A model generated the notes under the pieces. It did not search any database. It had not been told where the DNA came from and was given only the letters and a program-made list of their open reading frames with translations. From the NCBI GenBank assembly GCA_009786275.1, contig WQTL01000466.1, positions 1 to 10,519 on the forward strand: 10,519 nucleotides of DNA, in the 5' to 3' direction. The stretch is from Bacillota bacterium. Lineage in GTDB: Bacteria > Bacillota > Clostridia > Oscillospirales > Acutalibacteraceae. Both the position numbers and the translations under genes were made by a program. Every line of letters begins with the position of its first letter. Position 1 is the first letter of the stretch. Shown here one piece after another: positions 1-7,138 of this stretch.

Positions 1-447
1 CTGCTCCCGGCGGGTCAGCGGGGCCTCGCCCATGGGCAGGGGGATCGTCTTCGCCCGGGGGTAATAGGTCCCGCCCGCCATGACGTCCCGCGTCACCTGC
101 ACGAAGAAATCCAGGCTGCGGCTTTTCAGCACGAAGGCGTGCGCGCCGGCCTCCTTCGCCCGGGGCGCGTAGGTGATTTCGTCAAAGCCGGACATGACCA
201 CGACCTTCACGGCGGGGAACCGCTCCCGGATGGCCCTTGCGGCGTCCAGCCCCGAGACGCCGCCCTCGGTGCACACGTCCATCAGCACCAGGTCGGGCCG
301 CAGTTTTTCGCAAAAGGCCGGGGCCGCGGCGGCGCTGGGCAGCTTGCCCACCACCTCGAAGGCGTCCGTGCTCGTCAGCGCGTACGCGAGGGAATCGCAC
401 AGGGCCTCGTGGTCGTCCACGATCAGCGCTTTATATATCTTGCCCAC
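1..447 (-). CDS. NarL/FixJ-type response regulator, C-terminal part outside window
   Basis: This is a cytoplasmic response regulator that would accept phosphate from the kinase encoded just upstream and then act on transcription. The visible 149 residues form a complete receiver domain. Acidic residues D11-D12 follow the first strand (ALIVDDHE), the phospho-acceptor is D57 in LVLMDV, the switch residue is S86 in VVVMSG, and the conserved lysine is K108 in FVLKS. The last visible residues, LTRREQ, match the start of a LuxR-type helix-turn-helix (LTxRE), so a DNA-binding domain should continue beyond base 1. No ATG exists near the start. I chose the GTG at 447-445, which overlaps the kinase gene's end by 17 bases; its GGGAG lies directly against the start codon, an unusually short spacing, so the exact start is uncertain. 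Family assignment is secure; the regulated genes are unknown. Confidence 0.9.
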   Translation of the reverse strand, partial: MGKIYKALIVDDHEALCDSLAYALTSTDAFEVVGKLPSAAAAPAFCEKLRPDLVLMDVCTEGGVSGLDAARAIRERFPAVKVVVMSGFDEITYAPRAKEAGAHAFVLKSRSLDFFVQVTRDVMAGGTYYPRAKTIPLPMGEAPLTRREQ

Positions 448-1693
448 CTCCCGGGATATCGATTTCCAGCGCGAAGCGCGGCCGGGTGACCACCCGCAGC
501 GCGCCGCCCCGGGCCGTCACTTTTTTGCGGATGCCGCCCAGACCCTCGCCCTCCCGGATGTTCTCCGGCGGCGGGGGTCCGTTGTTGGTGATGCGCATGT
601 GGCAAACATCCTTTTCATGTTCCAGTTGGATCAGCACCTGCGTGGCGAGCCCGTGCCGCACGGCGTTGGTCGCGCCCTCCCGCACGATATCCGCGAACAG
701 CTCCCCCAGGGCGCGGTCCCCGGGCAGGGGGCCCTCCAGCCGGATGCCCACGCCGATCACGTCGAACTCCTGCCGCAGCCGGTCCAGGAAATCTTGCGCG
801 CAGGGCGCTGTGTCCTCCTTCAGCGCGTCCAGCAGCCCCTGCGAAAGGCCGCGCAGCAGGTTGTAGTCCACCTCCCGCGCGTCGCGCACGGTGCGCAAAA
901 GCAAACTCAGCCGCTGGCCCAGGATATCGTGGGCGCGCATCTTCACCTTTTGCGCCTCGCGTTCCCGGCTGAGCGTGCGCAGGCTGGCGATCGCGCATTT
1001 GAGCTCCTCGCTCTTCTGCGCCAGCTGGCCGTTCTGCCGCCGCAGCTGCTCGGTCAGCGCCCAGCGCTCGGTGATGTCCGCGGCGGTCAGCTGGACGTAG
1101 GTCTTTTTCCCGATGCGGATTTCCGTCTTGGTGAACTGCCAGGAGCTGCCGTCGGGCAGGCGGCAGACGTCCGAGGGCAGCAGGGCGTAGAAATCCCGGC
1201 TGTTGTGCTGCACCCTGCCGGCAATCGCGGTCATCAGGCGCTGCATCTGCGCGTTGGAGAGCAAGATATAGCCGTCCGGTTTGCTGAACAATACCCCCGA
1301 GCGCAGGGAGTCGATGGCGTTTTTGACGGAAAGCGCCGATATGCCCGTGGTGATCTCCCGGCAGCGCCGCAGGCAGAGCCAGACGCCCCGCGCCAGCAAA
1401 AACAGCATCGCGGCGAGGAAGCCCCAGAGCCAGCCCCGGCCCTGTACGCCCAGCCGCAGCGCGCCGAAGCCCACGGGGGCGAGCAGGCCGGTTTCGACAC
1501 TGTTGACCGCCTGCCCGTACAGCAGGGAGCAAAACAGGAGGGCGGCCAGGGCGCACAGCTCCGGCAGCGCTTTGAGCCGCCTGCGGCTGTAGAAGCTGAG
1601 GATCACCGCCAAGGTCTGCGCCAGCACGCACAGCGCCAACAGAAACGTGATCAGCGTACGTAAAACCCAGGGCCACGCGTAGAAATCAGCCAT
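431..1693 (-). CDS. Membrane sensor histidine kinase, HisKA_3 type
   Basis: A 420-residue kinase paired with the downstream response regulator. Three hydrophobic segments lie at about residues 9-35, 43-64 and 88-109. A PAS-like region covers about 122-205. A likely coiled segment (TEQLRRQNGQLAQKSEELK) leads to the dimerisation helix AHDILGQRLSLL, in which H255 is the likely phosphorylated histidine, as in the HDxxGQ box of the HisKA_3 (NarX/DegS-like) group. The ATPase domain shows an N-box EGATNAVRH at 339-347 and a glycine-rich region ITNNG...GEGLGGIRKKV at 368-391. The usual Asp of the DxG box is replaced by Asn (TNNG). The ATG at 1693 overlaps the stop of the upstream sensor gene by 8 bases (ATGGCTGA), so translation is probably coupled. 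An in-frame upstream ATG at 1825 would add 44 residues that are only the shadow of the neighbouring gene, and I rejected it. Confidence 0.9.
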   Translation of the reverse strand: MADFYAWPWVLRTLITFLLALCVLAQTLAVILSFYSRRRLKALPELCALAALLFCSLLYGQAVNSVETGLLAPVGFGALRLGVQGRGWLWGFLAAMLFLLARGVWLCLRRCREITTGISALSVKNAIDSLRSGVLFSKPDGYILLSNAQMQRLMTAIAGRVQHNSRDFYALLPSDVCRLPDGSSWQFTKTEIRIGKKTYVQLTAADITERWALTEQLRRQNGQLAQKSEELKCAIASLRTLSREREAQKVKMRAHDILGQRLSLLLRTVRDAREVDYNLLRGLSQGLLDALKEDTAPCAQDFLDRLRQEFDVIGVGIRLEGPLPGDRALGELFADIVREGATNAVRHGLATQVLIQLEHEKDVCHMRITNNGPPPPENIREGEGLGGIRKKVTARGGALRVVTRPRFALEIDIPGGGQDI

Positions 1694-3923
1694 ACACACA
1701 CCCCGGCCTCCGGCCGCCCCCCTCTGAAGAGGGGGGCTTTTCAGAAAATGAGACGTTGATGCCCACGGCGTCCCCCAGGTGCTTGATCTCCATCGCGCCG
1801 CCCGCCGCGGCAATCGCTTCGGCAAGGCCCTCCTCCGCCCGAAACGGCGCCGCGCCTTCGGGGCATTGCAGCCGCATGGTGGTCCTCCCGCCCTCGCGGC
1901 CCAGGGAGGCCAGCATGTGCCCTGTCTCCCCCGCCCCCGGCACGGCCCAATCCGCGGCGCTGTAGAACACGTCGTAAAACAGGATCGCGCGGCGCAATTC
2001 CGCCGGCGCCTGCATCTGCCCGGCGAATGCGACGCGCAGGCCCGCGTAGCCCGCGAATTCCGCCAGCTCGTCCATATATACGGCCAATTCGTCCGCCGGG
2101 AGCGACCCTTCGTTTTGCGGCATCTCCCGGCCGCGGAAAAACAGGTTGCAGCGCCGCTTGATGTAGCAGACCAGCAGCGCGATCCTGGCCGCGTCCTCCC
2201 GCCGCCCGATCATATCCGATAGCCTCGCGGTGGCCCCGACGATTTCGGCCTCCAGCTGCGCGAGGAGCTGCGTCCTGGCGTTTTCCTCCTCCACGGCCCG
2301 CTTGACCTTCTCCTCCCGGGCGAGCATGGCGTTGGCCGCCGTCAGTTGGCCGACGGAGGCCTCCACCTCCCGGTGCAGGCGGTTCAGGGCGGTGATATCC
2401 TCCTGCCACAGCACGCGGCCCCCTGCGATGGGCGCGGCGAACAGCAGGGTGTCGCCGTCGCGCCGCAGCGGCCCCGCAAGGGAGGACAGCGCGGCCTTGT
2501 CCTCGCTGTCAACGATCTGCATGGCCAGCGGGGAGTGCGTGAACAGCAGCTTGTACTTCGAGTTGACCGGGATCATCCCGGCGCGGATGGAGGTTTCCAG
2601 GAACAGCAGGATGAATACGCCCACGACCATCGTCATGTCGCTTTCCCACGCCAGGGGGATGCGCATGGCGTACGCGGCGAGGTATACCGTGAGCAAAAGG
2701 TAGAAGCCCAGGGGGAACAGGACGCCCCCCCTGCGCGGGTTGCGCCTGACCTTCCGCAGCATCATCGCCATGGCCGCCAGGGTGAGCAGGACGCAATACA
2801 CGATAAATATGGTGTGGACAGGGCCGTAGCCGTATTCGGAGGCCCAGTTGGGGTTGCTCAGGTCCAGGCGGAACGCCCAGTTGTGCAGCTCGTTGGTGAA
2901 CACAAGGGCCACCAGCGCCCCGCCCGGCGCCGCGGCGTACAGGAACCACTTCGGCGGCTTCATCACCCTGCCCTCCGGGATGTCGATGACCCACGCCAGC
3001 CACAGCAGCGTCAGGAGCAGCGCCCACTGGAACAGGTAGAAGCTATACCAAAAATAGCGGTTGAGGGCCCCGATGGAGGGCAGCTGGTATTTCAGCAGGC
3101 GCAGCGTCATCCAGCCCAGGAGCAGCGCGCCCAGCAGCAGGCAGGCGCGCCGCACGCCCTTCTGCATCGCCCGCCGGACGACGGACGCGATGCATACCGT
3201 CACCAGGACGATGAACAGCAGCGCGAACAGCTGGTGCTCGCCCCCGTCCGCGGAGCTGTACAGCCGCACGCGCAGGACCGACCGCCGCAGCACGCGCACG
3301 GCGTCACGGCAGACGGTATTCAGATGGCCGTAGTCCGTGTATGCGGCCCGCAGGCCCGCCTCGCCCGCAACGTTGAGGGGATGGTTGGAGAGCAGGCCCT
3401 TCACATAGGTGAGCGTCCCCTCCGCCGGAACGACGATTTCCATACCGGCGGGCGCTTGGGTGTCGAAACAGACGACGACGGGCGCGCCGAGGGAGCCGGG
3501 CGCGAACAGGCCCTTCGCCCGCAGCGCCGCCAGCAGCGCCGCCACCCCGCGCAGCGTGAAGCCCTCGCCCTCCAGGCCGTAGGCCATGGCTGCCATAAGC
3601 AGCTCGCAATGCACGCTTGTGTCGTCAAAGCCGACGGTGACACCCGCGGAAAGCAGGTCGTTCCACCCGCTGATTATCGCGTGCGTCCTTCCGCGGTCCA
3701 CGGCGATGACCGCCCTGACCGCCTCCTGCGGGTACCAGTACTTCGCCAGGCCCGCCTCCAGGGCGGGCACCGCCTGCGCGTCGAAGGCCTCTGCAACCTC
3801 GCCCTGCCGCAGCCGGGCGTACATGCCGTTTTCGCCGCCTACGGCGCAGCCGGAAAGGAGAATCAGCATGGCAAAGCCAAGGGCCGCAGTGAACCCCACG
3901 CCGCGCCTGATGCCCTTTCTCAA
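1686..3923 (-). CDS. 7TM sensor lipoprotein with degenerate histidine-kinase-like C-terminus
   Basis: A 745-residue membrane protein, first gene of the signalling operon. A lipoprotein signal ends in LSGC (C26). Residues 30-230 are an extracytoplasmic domain with no family I recognise. About seven hydrophobic segments follow (near 231-249, 259-276, 290-314, 326-343, 370-388, 401-420 and 430-446), including NELHNWAFR and YGYGPVH, which resemble the N-terminal 7TM region of some histidine kinases. SKYKLLFTHSPLAMQIVD (455-472) resembles the start of a PAS domain. A coiled coil covers about 515-565, where a kinase H-box would be expected, but EENARTQLLAQLEAEI has no His. The C-terminus ends in an HATPase-like GINVSF strand, yet no N-box or G-box is visible. 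It may therefore sense and pass the signal to the next kinase rather than phosphorylate anything. The start is TTG, with GGGGGG five bases upstream. The last residues, KPPSSEGGGRRPG, come from a palindrome. Confidence 0.8.
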   Translation of the reverse strand: MRKGIRRGVGFTAALGFAMLILLSGCAVGGENGMYARLRQGEVAEAFDAQAVPALEAGLAKYWYPQEAVRAVIAVDRGRTHAIISGWNDLLSAGVTVGFDDTSVHCELLMAAMAYGLEGEGFTLRGVAALLAALRAKGLFAPGSLGAPVVVCFDTQAPAGMEIVVPAEGTLTYVKGLLSNHPLNVAGEAGLRAAYTDYGHLNTVCRDAVRVLRRSVLRVRLYSSADGGEHQLFALLFIVLVTVCIASVVRRAMQKGVRRACLLLGALLLGWMTLRLLKYQLPSIGALNRYFWYSFYLFQWALLLTLLWLAWVIDIPEGRVMKPPKWFLYAAAPGGALVALVFTNELHNWAFRLDLSNPNWASEYGYGPVHTIFIVYCVLLTLAAMAMMLRKVRRNPRRGGVLFPLGFYLLLTVYLAAYAMRIPLAWESDMTMVVGVFILLFLETSIRAGMIPVNSKYKLLFTHSPLAMQIVDSEDKAALSSLAGPLRRDGDTLLFAAPIAGGRVLWQEDITALNRLHREVEASVGQLTAANAMLAREEKVKRAVEEENARTQLLAQLEAEIVGATARLSDMIGRREDAARIALLVCYIKRRCNLFFRGREMPQNEGSLPADELAVYMDELAEFAGYAGLRVAFAGQMQAPAELRRAILFYDVFYSAADWAVPGAGETGHMLASLGREGGRTTMRLQCPEGAAPFRAEEGLAEAIAAAGGAMEIKHLGDAVGINVSFSEKPPSSEGGGRRPGCVYG
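1716..1737. repeat. GC-rich palindrome inside the 3' end of the sensor gene
   Basis: Nine-base arms GCCCCCCTC (1716-1724) and GAGGGGGGC (1729-1737) are perfectly complementary around a TGAA loop. On the plus strand CTTTTC follows, so it resembles a weak rightward terminator, but no gene reads that way here. It encodes part of the low-complexity tail of the sensor protein and lies 23 bases upstream of the kinase start. A second small palindrome (GGCCGGAGGCC) sits between it and the kinase ATG and includes the GGAGG that may serve as ribosome binding site. A dispersed REP-like element is my inference. Confidence 0.6.
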
Positions 3924-3946
3924 AAAATCCCCCCTATTACACCTTT

Positions 3947-3975
3947 ATTTTAGCTTGTACGCGTTTTTTTTGCAA
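3947..3975 (-). promoter_or_regulatory. Sigma-A-like promoter of the signalling operon
   Basis: Reading leftwards, TTGCAA (3975-3970) and TAAAAT (3952-3947) are separated by exactly 17 bases. They match the consensus -35 and -10 boxes at four and five of six positions. Transcription would start near 3940, giving a leader of about 17 bases that holds the GGGGGG ribosome site and the TTG start at 3923. No operator is obvious. Confidence 0.65.
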
Positions 3976-3982
3976 GCATAAT
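3955..3982 (+). promoter_or_regulatory. Candidate promoter for the rightward operon (distal)
   Basis: TTGTAC (3955-3960) and CATAAT (3977-3982) are 16 bases apart. The -10 box matches five of six consensus bases and the -35 box only the first three. Transcription would begin near 3989, so the mRNA would start with the hairpin at 3994-4010 and have a leader of about 110 bases. It overlaps the leftward promoter, so the two would compete. Confidence 0.35.
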
Positions 3983-3985
3983 TTC

Positions 3986-4010
3986 AAAAAAAACTAGCCG
4001 CGGCGGCTAG
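3986..4010 (-). terminator. Intrinsic terminator facing left, without an upstream gene
   Basis: On the minus strand a seven-base-pair stem (CTAGCCG/CGGCTAG, with a three-base loop) is followed at once by eight T residues. This is a textbook intrinsic terminator. It lies just upstream of the signalling-operon promoter, but the DNA to its right carries only plus-strand genes to 7932. It may insulate the promoter from antisense transcription or be left over from a lost gene. In the plus direction the same hairpin could instead sit at the 5' end of the rightward operon's mRNA. Confidence 0.7.
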
Positions 4011-4029
4011 GGCAGGGCGCAGCAAAGTG

Positions 4030-4038
4030 TGCTATGCT
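4030..4038 (+). promoter_or_regulatory. Candidate extended -10 promoter for the rightward operon (proximal)
   Basis: TGCTATGCT has the TG-N-TATNNT form of an extended -10 element, 61 bases before the first gene's ATG; no convincing -35 box is placed for it. A further weak option is TTGACC (4051-4056) with CAAAAT (4073-4078), but its start would fall almost on the ribosome binding site. One of these or the distal site probably drives the operon; sequence alone does not decide. Confidence 0.3.
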
Positions 4039-4098
4039 TTTTATGGGATTTTGACCAAGAACATCCCGCACACAAAATAAACCATAGGAGGTTCCACG

Positions 4099-4623
4099 AT
4101 GAAACGTTCCGCTCTGCAAAGACTGCCCGCGCTGCTGCTGGCGCTGCTCCTCGGCCTGTGCCTGCCGGCAGGCTGCGGCGCGCAGGACCCCGAAACGCCC
4201 GAAACGCCCGGCGCAACCACCCTTGCCGCCGACCCCACCGAAGCCCCGCCCGCCGGCCCCAAAACCATCGACGAGGACTACTTCTCCTACGCCGAGGCGG
4301 GCGGCTGGTATGCCGACCCGGACGGGACCTACAGCCTGCAAAACGACGGGCTCGGCGCTACATCGGACTACATGGACATCAACTGGAAAATGATGGAGCC
4401 GGAGGAGCTCATAGAGAGGCACATCCTGTTCGCGTTCAGCGACGCGGTGCGGGGGGACGACGTGACCGCCGCGGGCATCACCTACACCGTGATGGAAAGC
4501 GAATACACCACCTTCCTGGTGGCCCCGCTGAAGGACGCCAGCAAGGGCTCCCTCGAGATCCGCCTCCACGGCGTCAGCGTGGAAAACGCCATGCCCGTGC
4601 TGGAGACCATCAAACTCAAGTAA
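4099..4623 (+). CDS. Small lipoprotein of unknown function
   Basis: A 174-residue exported lipoprotein and first gene of the five-gene operon. A positively charged start (MKRSALQR) and a Leu-rich segment lead to LPAGC with C26 as the likely lipidated residue; the Pro at -3 is not typical. A Pro/Thr-rich linker (about 29-55), including a PETPETP duplication from a 9-base DNA repeat near 4188, would hold the folded part away from the membrane. The remaining residues (56-174) form an apparently globular domain beginning DEDYFSYAEAGGWYADPDGTYSL. I recognise no family. The ATG is preceded by AGGAGG (4086-4091) at good spacing. The next gene begins 19 bases after its stop. Confidence 0.8.
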   Translation: MKRSALQRLPALLLALLLGLCLPAGCGAQDPETPETPGATTLAADPTEAPPAGPKTIDEDYFSYAEAGGWYADPDGTYSLQNDGLGATSDYMDINWKMMEPEELIERHILFAFSDAVRGDDVTAAGITYTVMESEYTTFLVAPLKDASKGSLEIRLHGVSVENAMPVLETIKLK

Positions 4624-4642
4624 CAGTGAAAGGAGCATCCCC

Positions 4643-5410
4643 ATGGCGAAGAAAGAATGCGACATCTGCGGCGGCAAAATCGGCCTTTTGGGCAACCGCA
4701 AGCTGGACGACGGCAACTGCTGCAAGGACTGCGCGAACAAGCTCTCCCCCTGGATGACCGGCCGCCGCAAGACCGGCGTGGAGGACATCAAGGCGCACCT
4801 GGCCTACCGGGAGGAGAACAGGCGCCTGGTCCAGCAGTTCAACCCGAGCAGCATCGCGGGGGAGAACTGGAAGGTCTTCGTGGACCCCAACATGGGCGCC
4901 TTCGCGGTCAGCCGCGGCAGCAATTTCCGCGCTGATAACCCCGACATCATCCCGCTTTCCCAGGTGGTTTCCTGCGAGGTGGAGCGCCAGGAGCACCGGC
5001 ACGAGGTCTACCAGCAGATGCCGGACGGCACGAAGAAGAGCTACTTCCCCGCCCGCTACGACTACACCTACGATTTCGAGGTGAACATCCAGCTCAGCTC
5101 CCCCTGGTTCAACGAGATCAAGTTCCAGCTCAACGGCATGACCATCAAGGACCGCTACGACCCGCGCTACCGCCAGTGCGAGGCCGAGGGCGACCAGATC
5201 CGCGCCATGCTGCTGTCCGGCCAACGGGGCGGTATGGGGATGCCGGGCCAGTTCCAACAGCCCATGCAGCAGGGCTTCCAGCAGCCTATGCAGCAGCAAT
5301 TCCAGCAACAGCCCATGCAGCAGCCTGCGGCCCCCGCGAACTGGTTCTGCCAGAACTGCGGCACCCAGAACGCGGGCAACTTCTGCCAAGGCTGCGGGGC
5401 GAAAAGATAG
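4643..5410 (+). CDS. DUF4428 protein with zinc ribbons at both ends
   Basis: A 255-residue, probably cytoplasmic protein without signal peptide or membrane segment. The N-terminus is a treble-clef-like zinc site typical of DUF4428, CDICGGKIGLLG...LDDGNCCKDC (C6, C9, C27, C30). A middle domain (about 75-192) has alternating strands (WKVFVDPNMGAFAVSRG, IIPLSQVVSCEVE, YDFEVNIQLSSPWFNEIKFQL). The linker 202-230 is rich in Gln and Met with repeated QQPMQQ units. The C-terminus is a short zinc ribbon, FCQNCG...FCQGCGAK (C236, C239, C248, C251). The two zinc sites suggest protein or nucleic-acid binding; the real role is unknown. AAAGGAG precedes the ATG. The short spacing to both neighbours supports cotranscription. 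Confidence 0.85.
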   Translation: MAKKECDICGGKIGLLGNRKLDDGNCCKDCANKLSPWMTGRRKTGVEDIKAHLAYREENRRLVQQFNPSSIAGENWKVFVDPNMGAFAVSRGSNFRADNPDIIPLSQVVSCEVERQEHRHEVYQQMPDGTKKSYFPARYDYTYDFEVNIQLSSPWFNEIKFQLNGMTIKDRYDPRYRQCEAEGDQIRAMLLSGQRGGMGMPGQFQQPMQQGFQQPMQQQFQQQPMQQPAAPANWFCQNCGTQNAGNFCQGCGAKR

Positions 5411-5420
5411 GAGGAGACTT

Positions 5421-6008
5421 ATGATGAAAAAATCCATCGCGATTCTGCTCACGCTTCTTCTGTGCTTTTGCCTGCTGGCGGGCTGCGGCGGCGGCAACAA
5501 TGAAGCCGAATCCTTCTTCGACCAGGGCATGGAAGCCCGCGACGCCGGCGAGCTTGACAAAGCCCTTGCCGCCTTCGACAAAGCCATCGAGTTGGACCCG
5601 GCGTATGCCGAGGCCTATTTCTACCGGGGCAGGGTCCACGGGAAGCTGGAGAATTACATGGACGAGCTGGCCGGCTACGACAAGGCCATCGAGCTTGACC
5701 CGAAGCTTGCGGACGCCTACTTCTGGCGCGGCTCGTTCTATGACGACGTCAAGGAGTACGAGCTCGCGCTGGCCGACTTCGGCAAGGCCGCCGAGCTCCT
5801 GCCGGACGACGCGGCGTGCCGCGTGATGCGGGCGCTTGTGTATAAGAACATGGAGCTATATGACGAGGCCGTCGCGGATTACAGCCAGGCCATCGCGCTG
5901 GATCCGGCTTATGCCAGCGCATACAAGGGCCGCGCCAACGTCTACCTGCTGCTGGGCGAGGACGAGCTGGCCGAGGCCGACTACGCCAAAGCGGCGCAGC
6001 TGGAATAG
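5421..6008 (+). CDS. TPR-repeat lipoprotein
   Basis: A 195-residue lipoprotein built almost only of tetratricopeptide repeats. The signal peptide ends in LAGC (C22). Five repeats follow at a strict 34-residue period from about residue 28 to the end, with the closing Pro at 60, 94, 128 and 162 (motifs AIELDPAYAEAYFYRG and AIALDPAYASAYKGRA). TPR arrays bind other proteins, so this is a likely outer-face scaffold for other products of the operon (inference). The ribosome site AGGAGGAG overlaps the stop of the preceding gene. Start is ATG at 5421 or the adjacent ATG at 5424. The protein ends right after the fifth repeat, with no capping helix visible. Confidence 0.9.
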   Translation: MMKKSIAILLTLLLCFCLLAGCGGGNNEAESFFDQGMEARDAGELDKALAAFDKAIELDPAYAEAYFYRGRVHGKLENYMDELAGYDKAIELDPKLADAYFWRGSFYDDVKEYELALADFGKAAELLPDDAACRVMRALVYKNMELYDEAVADYSQAIALDPAYASAYKGRANVYLLLGEDELAEADYAKAAQLE

Positions 6009-6043
6009 CGGCGCTTCAAAAAATCGGGGAGAGAGGTGAGCCC

Positions 6044-7138
6044 ATGCCCGCATTGCTCGAATACAAATGCCCCAACTGCGCCGGCGCGATCGCGTTCGAC
6101 AGCGCCAGCCAGCAGCTGGAATGCCCCTTCTGCGGCTGCAGCTTCGCCGTTGAGGCCCTCAAGGCCATGGACGAGGACTTAAGTACCCAGCAGGCGCTTG
6201 ACTGGGATGCCCCGGCGGGCCAGTGGAGCCAGGGCGAAACCGAGGGCATGGCGGTATACGCCTGCCAATCCTGCGGCGGCGAAATCGTATGCGACGCCAC
6301 CACCGCCGCCACGAAGTGCCCCTACTGCGAGAACCCCGTGGTGATGCGGGGGCAGTTCGCCGGGGCGCTGCGGCCCGACGCGGTGATCCCTTTCCGGCTG
6401 GACAAAAAGGCCGCCAAGGCCGCCCTGGAAAAGCACCTGCTGAAAAAGCGGCTGCTGCCCAAGGCCTTCCGGGACCAGAATCACATCGACGAGGTCAAGG
6501 GCGTGTACGTGCCCTTCTGGCTCTACGACGCCGACATGGACGCCAACCTGCGCTTCAAGGCCGCCAAGCTGCGCCGCTGGAGCTCCGGCAACTACGACTA
6601 CACGGAAACCAGCACCTATTACGTCTACCGGGGCGGCAAAATCGGCTTCGACCGGGTGCCCGTGGACGGCTCCAGCAAGATGCCCGACGAGCTGATGGAA
6701 TCCGTAGAGCCCTTCGACTGGGCGGGCGCGGCGGATTTCCGGACGGCGTATCTCGCGGGTTATCTGGCGGATAAATACGACGTGGACGCTGGGGCAAGCC
6801 GGGAGCGCGCCAACGAGCGCATCCGCTCCAGCACACAGGCCGCCTTCGCCGCCACCGTGACGGGCTACGACAGCGTAACGCCCGATGGCGGCTGCGTGAA
6901 CCTGCTCGGCGGCACGGTGCGCTACGCCCTCTACCCCGTTTGGCTGCTGAACACCGCCTGGCAGGGCAAGAAATTTACCTTCGCCATGAACGGCCAGACC
7001 GGCAAGTTCGTGGGCGATTTGCCCATGGACAAGGGCGCGTTCGCCCGCTGGTTCGTCGGGGTCGCCCTGGGCGCGGGGGCGGCGGCCTTCGCCCTGTTTT
7101 ACCTCATCTGGCCGTGGATCGGGGGGTACCTGCCATGA
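6044..7138 (+). CDS. Double zinc-ribbon protein with C-terminal membrane anchor
   Basis: A 364-residue protein of the kind annotated as TFIIB-type zinc-ribbon-containing in Bacillota. The first zinc ribbon uses C9, C12, C27, C30 (KCPNC...ECPFC) and the second C74, C77, C92, C95 (ACQSC...KCPYC). The body (about 105-330) has YVPFWLYDADMDANLRFKA and YALYPVWLLNTAWQGKKFTFAMNGQTGKFVGDLP, both typical of this family. One membrane helix lies at about 337-358, so the ribbons are expected in the cytoplasm. The resemblance to transcription factor zinc ribbons does not mean a role in transcription. AGAGGTGAG precedes the ATG. Its stop overlaps the start of the TPM gene by 4 bases (ATGA), which suggests coupled translation and joint function. 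Confidence 0.88.
   Translation: MPALLEYKCPNCAGAIAFDSASQQLECPFCGCSFAVEALKAMDEDLSTQQALDWDAPAGQWSQGETEGMAVYACQSCGGEIVCDATTAATKCPYCENPVVMRGQFAGALRPDAVIPFRLDKKAAKAALEKHLLKKRLLPKAFRDQNHIDEVKGVYVPFWLYDADMDANLRFKAAKLRRWSSGNYDYTETSTYYVYRGGKIGFDRVPVDGSSKMPDELMESVEPFDWAGAADFRTAYLAGYLADKYDVDAGASRERANERIRSSTQAAFAATVTGYDSVTPDGGCVNLLGGTVRYALYPVWLLNTAWQGKKFTFAMNGQTGKFVGDLPMDKGAFARWFVGVALGAGAAAFALFYLIWPWIGGYLP

Noticed and set aside
173..1663. Open frame of 496 codons on the plus strand opposite the kinase gene
   Set aside because: It is antisense to a clear histidine kinase and response regulator, is rich in Arg, Pro, Gln and His, and shows no domain. High GC creates such frames.
1716..1740. Rightward intrinsic terminator
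   Set aside because: Stem is strong but the T-run is only four long and no plus-strand gene ends here; kept as a palindrome instead.
2346..3953. Open frame of 535 codons on the plus strand opposite the sensor gene
   Set aside because: Low-complexity HRQGA-rich translation, no ribosome site, and fully antisense to a protein with lipobox and membrane helices.
3994..4791. Open frame on the minus strand opposite the first operon genes
   Set aside because: It ends in the terminator stem and contains no recognisable domain; the plus strand has two supported genes here. It is therefore not accepted as the missing gene for the leftward terminator.
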